Below are positions 7,255 to 13,302 of a DNA stretch of 13,302 nucleotides, piece after piece. The stretch comes from Collinsella sp. CAG:166. Its GTDB lineage: Bacteria > Actinomycetota > Coriobacteriia > Coriobacteriales > Coriobacteriaceae. A program made the position numbers and the translations under genes. A model generated the notes under the pieces. It saw only the letters and a program-made list of their open reading frames with translations. It was not told where the DNA came from and did not search any database. The stretch covers positions 23,904 to 37,205 of the forward strand of contig FR878582.1 in assembly GCA_000434535.1 (NCBI GenBank), in the 5' to 3' direction. Within the stretch, counting starts at the first letter, position 1. Each line of letters begins with the position of its first letter.

Positions 7255-10200
7255 GGCCTCTTCACCACCAGGAAGCACACGAGTTCAAAGTCGTCGATGC
7301 CCTCGATGTCGTTCTCCAAAAAGCCGGTCGTCCCGCCACTGAAGAAGCTATCGATATCGGATTCGTTTTTGCCCTCGACGATGGAACCGATCGCGCTTAC
7401 CAGCAGGTCCGCCTGAGCTGTCATATCGCGCCCGTCATTAGTCTGGGCATTGTAGGCGCGGCACAGGTCCTCGACCGGCTCCTTGACGCCTCGACAGATT
7501 CGCCTCATCTCGTCCAGGATGTCCTTGGGCGCGGCATAGCCATGCAGGATCGACCCGTCCTCGCCAACGTACACCAGGTAGAAGGGATGGATGGGGTTGC
7601 CAGAGAGTCGGTCGATATTGCCGTTCGCGTTGCGCAGTACAAATATCGTGCCCGGCTCTTCGCCGGCAGCGACTGCCTCGATGCCGTATGGGACGTTTTC
7701 GATTTCGGGATGCTCCTTCCGGTACTCGACCAGGTCCATACGGAAGTCGTTGAGGCCGAGATCGGTGATGGAGATGCCACCCTGCGCGTCCTCCAGGTCG
7801 ACGACCTCGTCCTTCATGCGCTCGAGCTGCTGGCGACGGTATTCCAGGTCTCCCTTCTCATCCTCGTTGATATAGTCGTCGTCGCCCGTCGACGCCATGA
7901 CCAACGCATGCATCTTGTTCTCCACGCGCGCCTTGAGGTTGATGTACTCGTCGAGCTCCACGTCGGGCCAGAAGTTGATGAGCTGGATGCAGGCGTTCTT
8001 GGAACCGATGCGGTCGACACGGCCAAAGCGCTGTACGATGCGCACCGGGTTCCAGTGGATGTCGTAGTTGATGACGCAGTCGCAGTCCTGCAGGTTCTGG
8101 CCTTCGGAAATACAGTCGGTCGCGATGAGCACGTCGATGTCCTTGCCCTTGAGCCTCGGATACGCGACGTCGCGGTCCTTCGATACAGGGCTGAAACAGG
8201 TGATGACTTCATTCATGTCGTTGCGGACGCCCTCGACCGAGCAGCGGGCGCTCTGTGATCCTCCGGCGACCTCCGCCACCTCGAGCCCATAGCGCCCCTC
8301 GACGTAGGCGCCGATGTTCTCGTAGAGGTAGTCCGCCGTATCCGCGAACGCCGTAAAGATCAGCAGCTTCTTGTTACCCGGATTAATGGGGTTCTCGACC
8401 TTGTCCGCGATAACGCGCCTGAGCTCAGCCAGTTTCGCATCGTGCTCGGCATCGATGGGAGCGATGAGCTGGCGGATGCCCTCGAGCGCCTCGAGGTCCT
8501 CGAGCATATCGCGCTCCCAGCTGATCCAGTCCATGTCCTCGAGCGAGAACCTGCTCTTGGTGCCGACCGTAAAGTCGGTGTCCCCCTCCTCATACTCAAA
8601 GGACTCGACGCCCTCGACCGACGCGCCGGACGCGCCAGCGCGATAGTCCTCAATAACCTTTAGATTGTGCCTAATGACCTCGATAATCTTGCCCAGCGTG
8701 ATCTCAAAGGCGTAGACGGAGCTCTCCAGGCGCTTGAGCAGAATGGAGGACATGAGCTTGACCATCCCCTGCTCGCGACCGCTGGTGGGAGGGCGGCCAT
8801 GCTCATCGGCGTACTTGGACGCCGCGCTGGGATGGAGATAGACCGTGGGCAGATAGACCGCGAGCGTGAGCGACGCGAGCGTGTCGGCTATCTGCGAGTA
8901 GGTGCCCGCCTCATCCGAGGTGGCCAGACTCGGCCGCAACGATACCGGCTTAAGCCTCTTGGGGAACGGGCCGATCGCGGATACATCGTAGTAGCGCTGC
9001 ACATGTCTGCGCGAGCGCGCGACGGTAACGCGATCAAGAATCTGGAAGAAGTTGAAGTCGAGCCGATCCGTCAGCGCCGTCGTGGTCCTATCGGCCGCGG
9101 GCAGCTCCGACCAGTCGCGAAACGCCGCCTGCGCGTCGCGGAATACCTGATCGACTGGCTTGTCGAGTCCGAGCTTTTTCGACCATGCGTCGGGGTCGCC
9201 CTGATAGGCGAGCTTGAGTTGGTTGTGCAGATCGCGGAACCTGTTGTTGACGGGAGTTGCCGAAAGCATCAGAACCTTCGTCTCGACTCCGTCCTTGATA
9301 ACCTTGTTGAGGAGCCTCTCAAAGCGATTTCCCTGCGTCTCGTCCTCGACCTTGGACGAGGTGTCCGCGCCGTTGCGGAAGTTATGGGACTCGTCGATGA
9401 CGACGAGATCGTAGGCACCCCAGTTGAACTTCTCGAGGTCGTTGCCCTCGACCGTCAGTCCCTTGTCACGGGACAGATCGGTGTGGTAGAGCACGTCGTA
9501 GCGCAGGCGATCGGCGGCGATGGGGTTGTTGACGTAGTTCTTTTTGTATGTGAGCCAGTTGTCGGAAAGGCGCTTGGGGCAGAGCACGAGCACGTTGCGG
9601 TTGAGCAGCTCATAGTACTTAACAACCGCGAGGGCAGTGAACGTCTTGCCCAGGCCGACGCTGTCTGCGAGAATGCAGCCGTTGTAGGTCTGGAGTTTGT
9701 TGATGATGGCTAGGGCCGCATCCTGCTGGAAATCGTAGAGCAGGTTCCAGACTTTGCTCTCCTTGAAGCCGGTCCCCTCTTTTGCGAGGTCATCCACCGA
9801 GACGTCCTCGAGGAACTCACTGAAGATACGGTAGAGCGCTGCGTAGTAGACCAGCTCGGGTGGGTTCTCACGATACATGGTGGAGATGGAGTCGATTACC
9901 GCTTGGGTAACGTCCTCAAGCTCGCCCGAATCCCAGGCGGCATTGAACTGGCACAGGTACTGGCGCGCCATGTCCCCCGGGATACCCATAGTCATGGTGA
10001 GCTGCTTGCTGGGCGTTGCACCCAGAGCGGACGTCGTCAGGCCCTCGATAGGCTGAAACGCCGCAGGCTCGGTACCGTCGACGACGAGATAACCACCGGT
10101 CGCGCGATTGGCATCCCGGTATGAGCGGAACTCTGCCTTCTGCCTGATCCACTCGGCACATTCGCGAGCGACGGCCTTCTGCCTGAGTTCGTTCTTGAGC

Positions 10201-10475
10201 TTGATCTCGAGGTCCGTGCCGCCGATGCTGCTCTCGCGGCCCATGCGCGGGATGTAGTATTCACGCTGCTCCTTTTGGGCCTTGACGGATAAGAACGTCG
10301 GCTCCGTATAGATAAATCGAAAGGAATCACAAGACTCCAGCTGCTTCTTGAGCTCGCCATATCCATAAATCGAGAACAGTGCCGCGGCAACCGAAATACG
10401 GTCACCGTTATTGATTGCTTCAATAAGACCATCTTTAAGCAGCTCGTTTTGGTTATCAAAGCTCTTCAGGTTCAT
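7248..10475 (-). CDS. SNF2-like superfamily 2 helicase with N-terminal PLD-like region
   Basis: A 1075-residue ATP-dependent DNA translocase of the SNF2/RapA-like group. Motif I ADSVGLGKT is at 270-278, DESH (motif II) at 361-364, SATPVNNR (motif III) at 405-412, IFTAFADTADYL at 704-715, ATDCISEGQNLQ (motif V) at 783-794 and QRFGRVDRIGS (motif VI) at 813-823. The first 60 or so residues (DRISVAAALFSIYGYGELKK...) resemble the N-terminal phospholipase D-like domain of such helicases, but I see no HKD catalytic motif. The large acidic insert between the RecA-like lobes is usual for the group. The ATG at 10475 is preferred over a TTG at 10508 because GAAGGG (10482-10487) sits 6 bases upstream. 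It is the first gene of the operon. It resembles DrmD of class 1 DISARM in type, but drmA, drmB and drmC are absent, so a DISARM call is not supported. Confidence 0.9.
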   Translation of the reverse strand: MNLKSFDNQNELLKDGLIEAINNGDRISVAAALFSIYGYGELKKQLESCDSFRFIYTEPTFLSVKAQKEQREYYIPRMGRESSIGGTDLEIKLKNELRQKAVARECAEWIRQKAEFRSYRDANRATGGYLVVDGTEPAAFQPIEGLTTSALGATPSKQLTMTMGIPGDMARQYLCQFNAAWDSGELEDVTQAVIDSISTMYRENPPELVYYAALYRIFSEFLEDVSVDDLAKEGTGFKESKVWNLLYDFQQDAALAIINKLQTYNGCILADSVGLGKTFTALAVVKYYELLNRNVLVLCPKRLSDNWLTYKKNYVNNPIAADRLRYDVLYHTDLSRDKGLTVEGNDLEKFNWGAYDLVVIDESHNFRNGADTSSKVEDETQGNRFERLLNKVIKDGVETKVLMLSATPVNNRFRDLHNQLKLAYQGDPDAWSKKLGLDKPVDQVFRDAQAAFRDWSELPAADRTTTALTDRLDFNFFQILDRVTVARSRRHVQRYYDVSAIGPFPKRLKPVSLRPSLATSDEAGTYSQIADTLASLTLAVYLPTVYLHPSAASKYADEHGRPPTSGREQGMVKLMSSILLKRLESSVYAFEITLGKIIEVIRHNLKVIEDYRAGASGASVEGVESFEYEEGDTDFTVGTKSRFSLEDMDWISWERDMLEDLEALEGIRQLIAPIDAEHDAKLAELRRVIADKVENPINPGNKKLLIFTAFADTADYLYENIGAYVEGRYGLEVAEVAGGSQSARCSVEGVRNDMNEVITCFSPVSKDRDVAYPRLKGKDIDVLIATDCISEGQNLQDCDCVINYDIHWNPVRIVQRFGRVDRIGSKNACIQLINFWPDVELDEYINLKARVENKMHALVMASTGDDDYINEDEKGDLEYRRQQLERMKDEVVDLEDAQGGISITDLGLNDFRMDLVEYRKEHPEIENVPYGIEAVAAGEEPGTIFVLRNANGNIDRLSGNPIHPFYLVYVGEDGSILHGYAAPKDILDEMRRICRGVKEPVEDLCRAYNAQTNDGRDMTAQADLLVSAIGSIVEGKNESDIDSFFSGGTTGFLENDIEGIDDFELVCFLVVKRPC

Positions 10476-10657
10476 AAAACGCCCTTCGAATGCAGCGTCT
10501 GGGAACAAAATGCTCGGTACCGTTTATCGCATCGCAGTCGAGCTTCTTTGGCACCTAGGCTATCAGTCTAAACCGGGATGCGCAAAACACCCTACGGGGA
10601 TGTCAATTATTCGGTCAGCACGGTACCGCAAGCATGGGGATTGGCGTGCGACTTTCA
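10476..10657 (-). promoter_or_regulatory. upstream region of the restriction operon, promoter only tentative
   Basis: This spacer must carry the operon promoter. On the minus strand there is a perfect -35 TTGACA (10601-10606), but no good -10 box at 16-18 bases; the next TA-rich candidate (TAGACT) is too far downstream. The 8-bp palindrome CGGTACCG occurs twice, at 10515-10522 and 10621-10628, bracketing the TTGACA box, and could be paired operator sites. No gene is seen here. Confidence 0.3.
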
Positions 10658-10793
10658 TCTCCATCTGTAACACCTAGACCGATATCCCTCTCCTATCTGT
10701 TACAGATCAAGATAAATGGACCGATCCTCGACCTTTCGTCTCGATCTGTAACAGCTAGAAACGATTAAGCCGTCTTGGTGTTATAGATTGAGA
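10658..10793. repeat. right array: two inverted pairs of the same 15-bp motif
   Basis: Forward motif copies are at 10658-10672 (TCTCCATCTGTAACA) and 10739-10753 (TCTCGATCTGTAACA). Inverse copies are at 10698-10712 and 10779-10793. Internal spacers are again exactly 25 bases and the linker is 26, giving the same 80-81 bp period as the left array. The first spacer ends CTCCTATC, like the left units 1-3. The second ends CGTCTTGG and matches the spacer of left unit 4 at 17 of 25 positions. The array lies upstream of the restriction operon, so the two arrays flank it about 9.8 kb apart. Confidence 0.88.
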
Positions 10794-10834
10794 CAAATTG
10801 GGGAACGAGACGGACGTCGAGCCCGATAACTCAC

Positions 10835-10877
10835 CAAAATAAGAAACGGGCTCTGCTCCACAAGGGAACAGAGCCCG
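10835..10877 (-). terminator. rho-independent terminator behind the tRNA-Thr remnant
   Basis: On the minus strand a 9-bp stem CGGGCTCTG/CAGAGCCCG (10847-10855/10869-10877), with further inner pairing, is followed by TTTCTTATTTT. It lies 9 bases past the CCA of the tRNA-Thr(TGT) 3' remnant. It is most simply the native terminator of that tRNA gene, separated from its promoter by the element's insertion. The U-tract lies only on the minus-strand side. Confidence 0.75.
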
Positions 10878-10886
10878 AAACTCTCA

Positions 10887-10929
10887 TGGAGCCAGTGACA
10901 GGAATCGAACCTGCAACCCACTGATTACA
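10887..10929 (-). other. attachment site (attR): 3' 43 bases of tRNA-Thr(TGT)
   Basis: The reverse complement reads from the anticodon TGT through AA, stem strand TCAGT, variable bases GGGTT, T-arm GCAGG-TTCGATT-CCTGT, acceptor strand CACTGGC, discriminator T and CCA. Past the anticodon the match to a tRNA stops: position 33 is A rather than the universal T. Such a 3' fragment is what a tRNA-targeting recombinase leaves at the far end of an inserted element. The side that would be tRNA 5' is now element DNA (rightward), and the CCA side is chromosome (leftward). An intact tRNA-Thr(TGT) is therefore expected at the other end, beyond the window. Exact core length is inferred from where tRNA identity ends. 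Confidence 0.85.
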
Positions 10930-11007
10930 TCGTTTTCCATTCTGGTTAATAGCGTCCATCTGCGACTATAGCGACCGTAACCTCGCCTTTTTCTTTCGTT
11001 TTCCGCT

Positions 11008-11025
11008 TATAGTCTCACTTGAGAC
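11008..11025 (+). promoter_or_regulatory. candidate -10 box and overlapping operator of the integrase gene
   Basis: TATAGT (11008-11013, five of six to the -10 consensus) is overlapped by a perfect inverted repeat GTCTCA-CT-TGAGAC (11012-11025). A matching -35 box is not evident, so the promoter would need activation or be weak. A repressor at the inverted repeat would block polymerase. It lies 59 bases before the int start codon. Confidence 0.4.
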
Positions 11026-11042
11026 GTCTCCGAAACAGTCAA

Positions 11043-11074
11043 ATTGCACACTCATTGCACACGCGATTGCACAC
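11043..11074 (+). repeat. three direct repeats of ATTGCACAC before int
   Basis: ATTGCACAC occurs exactly at 11043-11051, 11054-11062 and 11066-11074. The copies are 11 and 12 bases apart, about one helical turn, on one DNA face. They end one base before the GGAGGG ribosome binding site (11075-11080). Likely a cooperative binding site for integrase arm-binding domains, an excisionase or a repressor; which one is not shown by the sequence. Confidence 0.7.
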
Positions 11075-11083
11075 GGAGGGACA

Positions 11084-12289
11084 ATGGAAGAAAGATACAC
11101 CACCTCGTCTATTTATAAGTTTAAGGACGATCGCTGGCGCGCACAGTTCCCCTATTTGGAGAACGGCATCTGGCATAAGAAGACTCAGCTCTTGGAACAT
11201 CGAGGGCGCGATAAAGGCAGAAGCCATAAGCATCGCGATGCCGCCATGCTCGAGGCCGAATCCATCCGCGCATCTCTCAATGAGAAGGCCACCGCAGAAG
11301 CAGCTAAACCCAAGGGGCTTGGTATCACCGTTTCAAAGCTCGTGACATGCTATATCGATATCGAGTGCGCGGACGTCGCGCGCTCCACGGCGACCGGATA
11401 CCACGGCATGCTCCGCCGGAATATCGAACCGTATCTCGGTGATGTCCCATTGGAAGACCTTACGGAAGAGGATGTTCAGGAATGGATAACGGCGATCGCC
11501 TCAACCCACGCACGGTCCACCGCCTGCAATTCCCTACGGTTGTTACGAGGCTCGCTCAAATATGGAATGCGAAAGAAATGGATTGACGAAAACGTGGCCT
11601 CTTGGGCAAAAGTCCCCAAAAACGAAGACGCGAACTACGGTCTACCGAATTCGCTTACAACCAAAGAGCGAACCAGGGTCTTGAACACTCTGAACGCCTC
11701 CATAGATATCCCAGCGATGCTTGCAGCCAAGATAGCGCTCTACACGGGATTGCGGCGCGGCGAGCTTTGCGCCCTGAAATGGAAAAACGTGGACTTTAAA
11801 TCCTCAACGATCCGAGTCGAGGCCGCGATTGGGCACACAGATAACGAGTTCTATATCAAGGGCCCCAAGAGCATTAGCAGCCGGCGCGCTATCCCCAACT
11901 GCCCGAAAGACCTTATGAAAGACCTTGCGAAGCGCGAGGCCGACATGAAGTCCGAATGCGCGAATCTGGGCGTTGAGTTCAGCGACGAACTGTTTGTCCT
12001 CGGCTTTCCGGACGGCTCCTTCTTGAAACCGCCCAGGATCAACGACGCTTGGCGGGCCCTGGCAAAGGCCTTGAAGCTCCATGGTGTCTTGAACAAGAAC
12101 ACCGTCACCTTCCACGACCTCAGGCACAGTTTTGCAACGTACGCCGTTTCCAACGGAATCGACCCGAGGACTCTCGCAAGCCTCATGGGGCACTCGAAGG
12201 CGTCGATGACACTCGACAGATACGCCAGCGCCGACCCAGTAGCCACCGCATCGGCTATGAGAACTCTTGGACGCTTATATAAAGAGTGA
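11084..12289 (+). CDS. int: tyrosine recombinase / integrase of the element
   Basis: A 401-residue site-specific recombinase that integrates and excises the element at tRNA-Thr. The N-terminal part (1-70) is a basic AP2-like arm-binding region. Residues about 80-170 form the SAM-like core-binding domain. The catalytic domain has all six expected positions: R224 (TGLRRGE), K262 (GPKS), H344 and R347 (HDLRHSF), H370 (LMGHS) and nucleophile Y380 (TLDRYAS). The length is typical of ICE and prophage integrases of Gram-positive bacteria. The ATG at 11084 has GGAGGG 3 bases upstream. It is close to attR and followed by a strong terminator, so it is its own transcription unit. The intact catalytic set suggests a functional enzyme. 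Confidence 0.96.
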   Translation: MEERYTTSSIYKFKDDRWRAQFPYLENGIWHKKTQLLEHRGRDKGRSHKHRDAAMLEAESIRASLNEKATAEAAKPKGLGITVSKLVTCYIDIECADVARSTATGYHGMLRRNIEPYLGDVPLEDLTEEDVQEWITAIASTHARSTACNSLRLLRGSLKYGMRKKWIDENVASWAKVPKNEDANYGLPNSLTTKERTRVLNTLNASIDIPAMLAAKIALYTGLRRGELCALKWKNVDFKSSTIRVEAAIGHTDNEFYIKGPKSISSRRAIPNCPKDLMKDLAKREADMKSECANLGVEFSDELFVLGFPDGSFLKPPRINDAWRALAKALKLHGVLNKNTVTFHDLRHSFATYAVSNGIDPRTLASLMGHSKASMTLDRYASADPVATASAMRTLGRLYKE

Positions 12290-12328
12290 TTTGCTTCGTC
12301 GCAAGCAAAGAAGTCAACAGTGGCTCGG

Positions 12329-12353
12329 AGGCCCGGCTTTAACCGGGCCTTTT
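12329..12353 (+). terminator. rho-independent terminator of int
   Basis: An 8-bp perfect stem AGGCCCGG/CCGGGCCT (12329-12336/12343-12350) with a 6-base loop is followed by TTTTCTTGTT. It lies 40 bases past the int stop codon and separates int from the xis/mobilization genes. Confidence 0.9.
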
Positions 12354-12484
12354 CTTGTTGCCTCGACCCTTCAACGTCTTTTTTGTCCATAGCGTCCGCC
12401 CTGCCCGTACTTTGACGAATGCCGGCAGCGGCGTGTCAGACTGCGAAATAAGAGAAATCGGCAAATTCCAGAAAGGAGACCGAA

Positions 12485-12727
12485 ATGAAATTCAAAGAAA
12501 AGCGTATCGGAGTCGACGACTTCCGCAGTATGCCGGATATCGTCGATCCGCTGCCGGTCGCGTACCTGCTCGGCATCAGCGATCGCTCTGTCTACCGCCT
12601 CTGCCAGAACGGGACGTTCAAAGCCGTGAAGTGCGGCAAGTTATGGCGAATCAACCGCGACAGCGTGCTCAGCTATATCGGAGTCACTATCGACCGAACT
12701 GAATGCCCGTCAACCAACATCAATTAA
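12485..12727 (+). CDS. excisionase-like HTH DNA-binding protein
   Basis: An 80-residue protein with a winged MerR-like helix-turn-helix of the excisionase family. Residues about 26-66 (PVAYLLGISDRSVYRLCQNG, then a Val-Lys-Cys-Gly-Lys hairpin, WRINRDSVLSYI) give the two helices, the wing and a closing helix. Such proteins bend DNA at att sites to favour excision by the cognate tyrosine recombinase, and often regulate element genes. The ATG at 12485 has AAAGGAG 6 bases upstream. No clear promoter was seen in the 130 bases after the int terminator. It could instead be a regulator of the mobilization genes that follow. Confidence 0.85.
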   Translation: MKFKEKRIGVDDFRSMPDIVDPLPVAYLLGISDRSVYRLCQNGTFKAVKCGKLWRINRDSVLSYIGVTIDRTECPSTNIN

Positions 12728-12742
12728 AAACGACCATTACAT

Positions 12743-12766
12743 GGGGTCCGAGAGGCCCCTCTTTGT
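12743..12766 (+). terminator. weak hairpin between xis and the mobilization genes
   Basis: A 6-bp stem GGGGTC/GGCCCC (one G-U pair, 12743-12748/12754-12759) is followed by TCTTTGTT. It lies 15 bases past the xis stop and only 4 bases before the next ribosome binding site. It may attenuate read-through rather than stop it. Confidence 0.45.
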
Positions 12767-12780
12767 TATAAGGAGGCCCT

Positions 12781-13242
12781 ATGGTCGGAACTAAAACAGT
12801 CAGCGTGAAGCTCGATTCAAGGCTCTATACCGCCCTTAAGACGCGGGCCGAGCTCGACAAGTCCAACGTCAGCGATGTGATCCGGTCGCTCCTGTGCTCG
12901 GCGCTCGCCGCGGAGGAGCTCGACCTCTACGGCAACGAGGTCGCGGGCTTCATCCGCTGCGTCGTCGACGCGCGGATGGACGTCGCCGCACTCGATATCG
13001 AGCGCAAGCTCGACGTCACCGAGGACCGCATCGCCGCGGTCCTCTCGCGCCCCATGACCGCCGCCATCATGGCCGGCCTCATGTCGGCCGACGTCCTCAA
13101 GGCCTCCTACGCCTCGCTCGACGACGTCCCCGTCGCGGACATCTGGAAGAACTACCTCGCGCAGGCCGGCGAGCTCAGCCGCGCCGGACTCGGCCGAATC
13201 GACGAGGTGAAGCTCCACGCGCGCGAGCGCGCCGATGGCTAG
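12781..13242 (+). CDS. ribbon-helix-helix protein, probable relaxosome accessory factor
   Basis: A 153-residue protein whose first 45 residues fit a CopG/Arc-type ribbon-helix-helix: a strand TKTVSVKLDSRLYTAL followed by KTRAELDKSNVSDVIRSLL. The rest is helical and Ala/Asp rich, without a known domain that I can name. AAGGAGG lies 4 bases before the ATG. The next gene starts inside its last codons (ATG at 13235, 8-base overlap), and that gene looks like a relaxase. This arrangement is typical of MobC-like or TraY-like proteins that bind oriT and load the relaxase. The alternative is a plain transcriptional repressor. Codon use is extremely GC-rich (nearly all third positions C or G), unlike xis just upstream. 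Confidence 0.8.
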   Translation: MVGTKTVSVKLDSRLYTALKTRAELDKSNVSDVIRSLLCSALAAEELDLYGNEVAGFIRCVVDARMDVAALDIERKLDVTEDRIAAVLSRPMTAAIMAGLMSADVLKASYASLDDVPVADIWKNYLAQAGELSRAGLGRIDEVKLHARERADG

Positions 13243-13302
13243 CCCGCCCGTCATCGTCAACCACTCCGTCGTCCGCGCGGGGACGTCCGCGAGGGCGACC
13301 GC
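13235..13302 (+). CDS. start of a probable relaxase (cut by window edge)
   Basis: Twenty-two full codons are visible, beginning MASPPVIVNHSVVRAGTS and continuing open to the edge. The start overlaps the ribbon-helix-helix gene by 8 bases, implying coupled translation. A short N-terminal strand followed by an Arg/Ala-rich segment directly after a ribbon-helix-helix gene in an integrative element is what a MobA/VirD2-type relaxase would show. No catalytic Tyr or HUH motif is in view, so the identity rests mainly on context. Confidence 0.5.
   Translation, partial: MASPPVIVNHSVVRAGTSARAT

Larger units (their letters stand above)
10887..13302 (+). mobile_element. left end of an integrative, probably mobilizable, element
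   Basis: Within 2.4 kb there is a tRNA-derived attR, a tyrosine recombinase 155 bases inside it, an excisionase-like HTH gene, a ribbon-helix-helix gene and the start of a probable relaxase, all reading away from the att site. This is the usual integration-plus-mobilization module of an ICE or IME. The right end and any conjugation genes lie outside the window, so self-transfer cannot be judged. Base composition jumps from about 53% GC in int to about 77% in parts of the ribbon-helix-helix gene, suggesting a mosaic. Confidence 0.8.

Noticed and set aside
7542..8258. 238-codon plus-strand open frame
   Set aside because: Antisense to the helicase motif V/VI region; no recognisable protein.
8667..9713. 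348-codon open frame on the plus strand
   Set aside because: Antisense to the SNF2-like helicase motifs; composition-driven shadow.
979..10475. DISARM or BREX system
   Set aside because: A DrmD-like helicase and an adenine methyltransferase are present, but drmA, drmB, drmC, pglZ, brxC and brxL are not. Res with an intact PD-(D/E)xK nuclease makes type III restriction the correct core call.
10475..10508. TTG start adding 11 residues to the helicase
   Set aside because: The ATG at 10475 has GAAGGG at good spacing, while the TTG has no clear ribosome binding site.
834..10657. Operon inserted into the middle of a single six-unit repeat array
   Set aside because: Both arrays end in the B-type unit and begin with A-type units, which fits two copies better than one split array. 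Not excluded, only less likely.
12817..13260. 147-codon minus-strand open frame
   Set aside because: Antisense shadow of the very GC-rich ribbon-helix-helix gene.

Overview
The window is a piece of a Gram-positive, high-GC chromosome. Codon use (C/G-ending), GC of about 60% in the large genes, strong purine-rich ribosome binding sites, and the tRNA-Tyr/tRNA-Thr/(tRNA) order suggest a gut Coriobacteriia relative such as Collinsella. That placement is an inference; no taxonomic marker gene lies in the window.

Layout. (1) 1-289: a leftward tRNA cluster (tRNA-Tyr(GTA), tRNA-Thr(GGT), and the 5' part of a third tRNA) driven by a clear TTGACA/TATTAT promoter at 260-289. (2) 290-978: a gene-free stretch whose main content is a very regular repeat array at 538-833. 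(3) 979-10475: a leftward, tightly packed five-gene operon. In transcription order it holds an SNF2-like helicase with an N-terminal PLD-like region, a DUF4391 protein, a type III DNA adenine methyltransferase (Mod), a type III restriction/helicase subunit (Res), and an unrecognised 194-residue protein. All five frames are intact. The first four genes overlap or sit within 10 bases of each other, with ribosome binding sites embedded in the end of the upstream gene. (4) 10476-10793: the intergenic region upstream of the operon, ending in a second array of the same repeats at 10658-10793. (5) 10835-10929: a rho-independent terminator and the 3' 43 bases of a tRNA-Thr(TGT), read as the attR of an integrated element. 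(6) 10887-13302: the left end of that element, with a tyrosine recombinase, an excisionase-like HTH protein, a ribbon-helix-helix protein and the start of a probable relaxase. It continues past the right edge.

How the parts work together. Mod and Res form the classical type III restriction-modification pair. The SNF2-like helicase and DUF4391 protein are co-translated with them, so they are most simply accessory or regulatory partners in an expanded anti-phage system. The unknown fifth protein may belong to it too. The integrative element on the right is a separate unit that used tRNA-Thr(TGT) as its target; by the polarity of the tRNA remnant, the restriction operon lies outside it.

The most unusual feature is the pair of repeat arrays flanking the restriction operon. 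A 15-bp motif (TCTCGATCTGTAACA) recurs twelve times, strictly alternating in orientation, with 25-26 bp between successive copies (about 40 bp pitch). There are four inverted pairs on the left and two on the right. Both arrays end in the same distinct spacer type, so they look like two same-orientation copies of one array rather than one array split in two.
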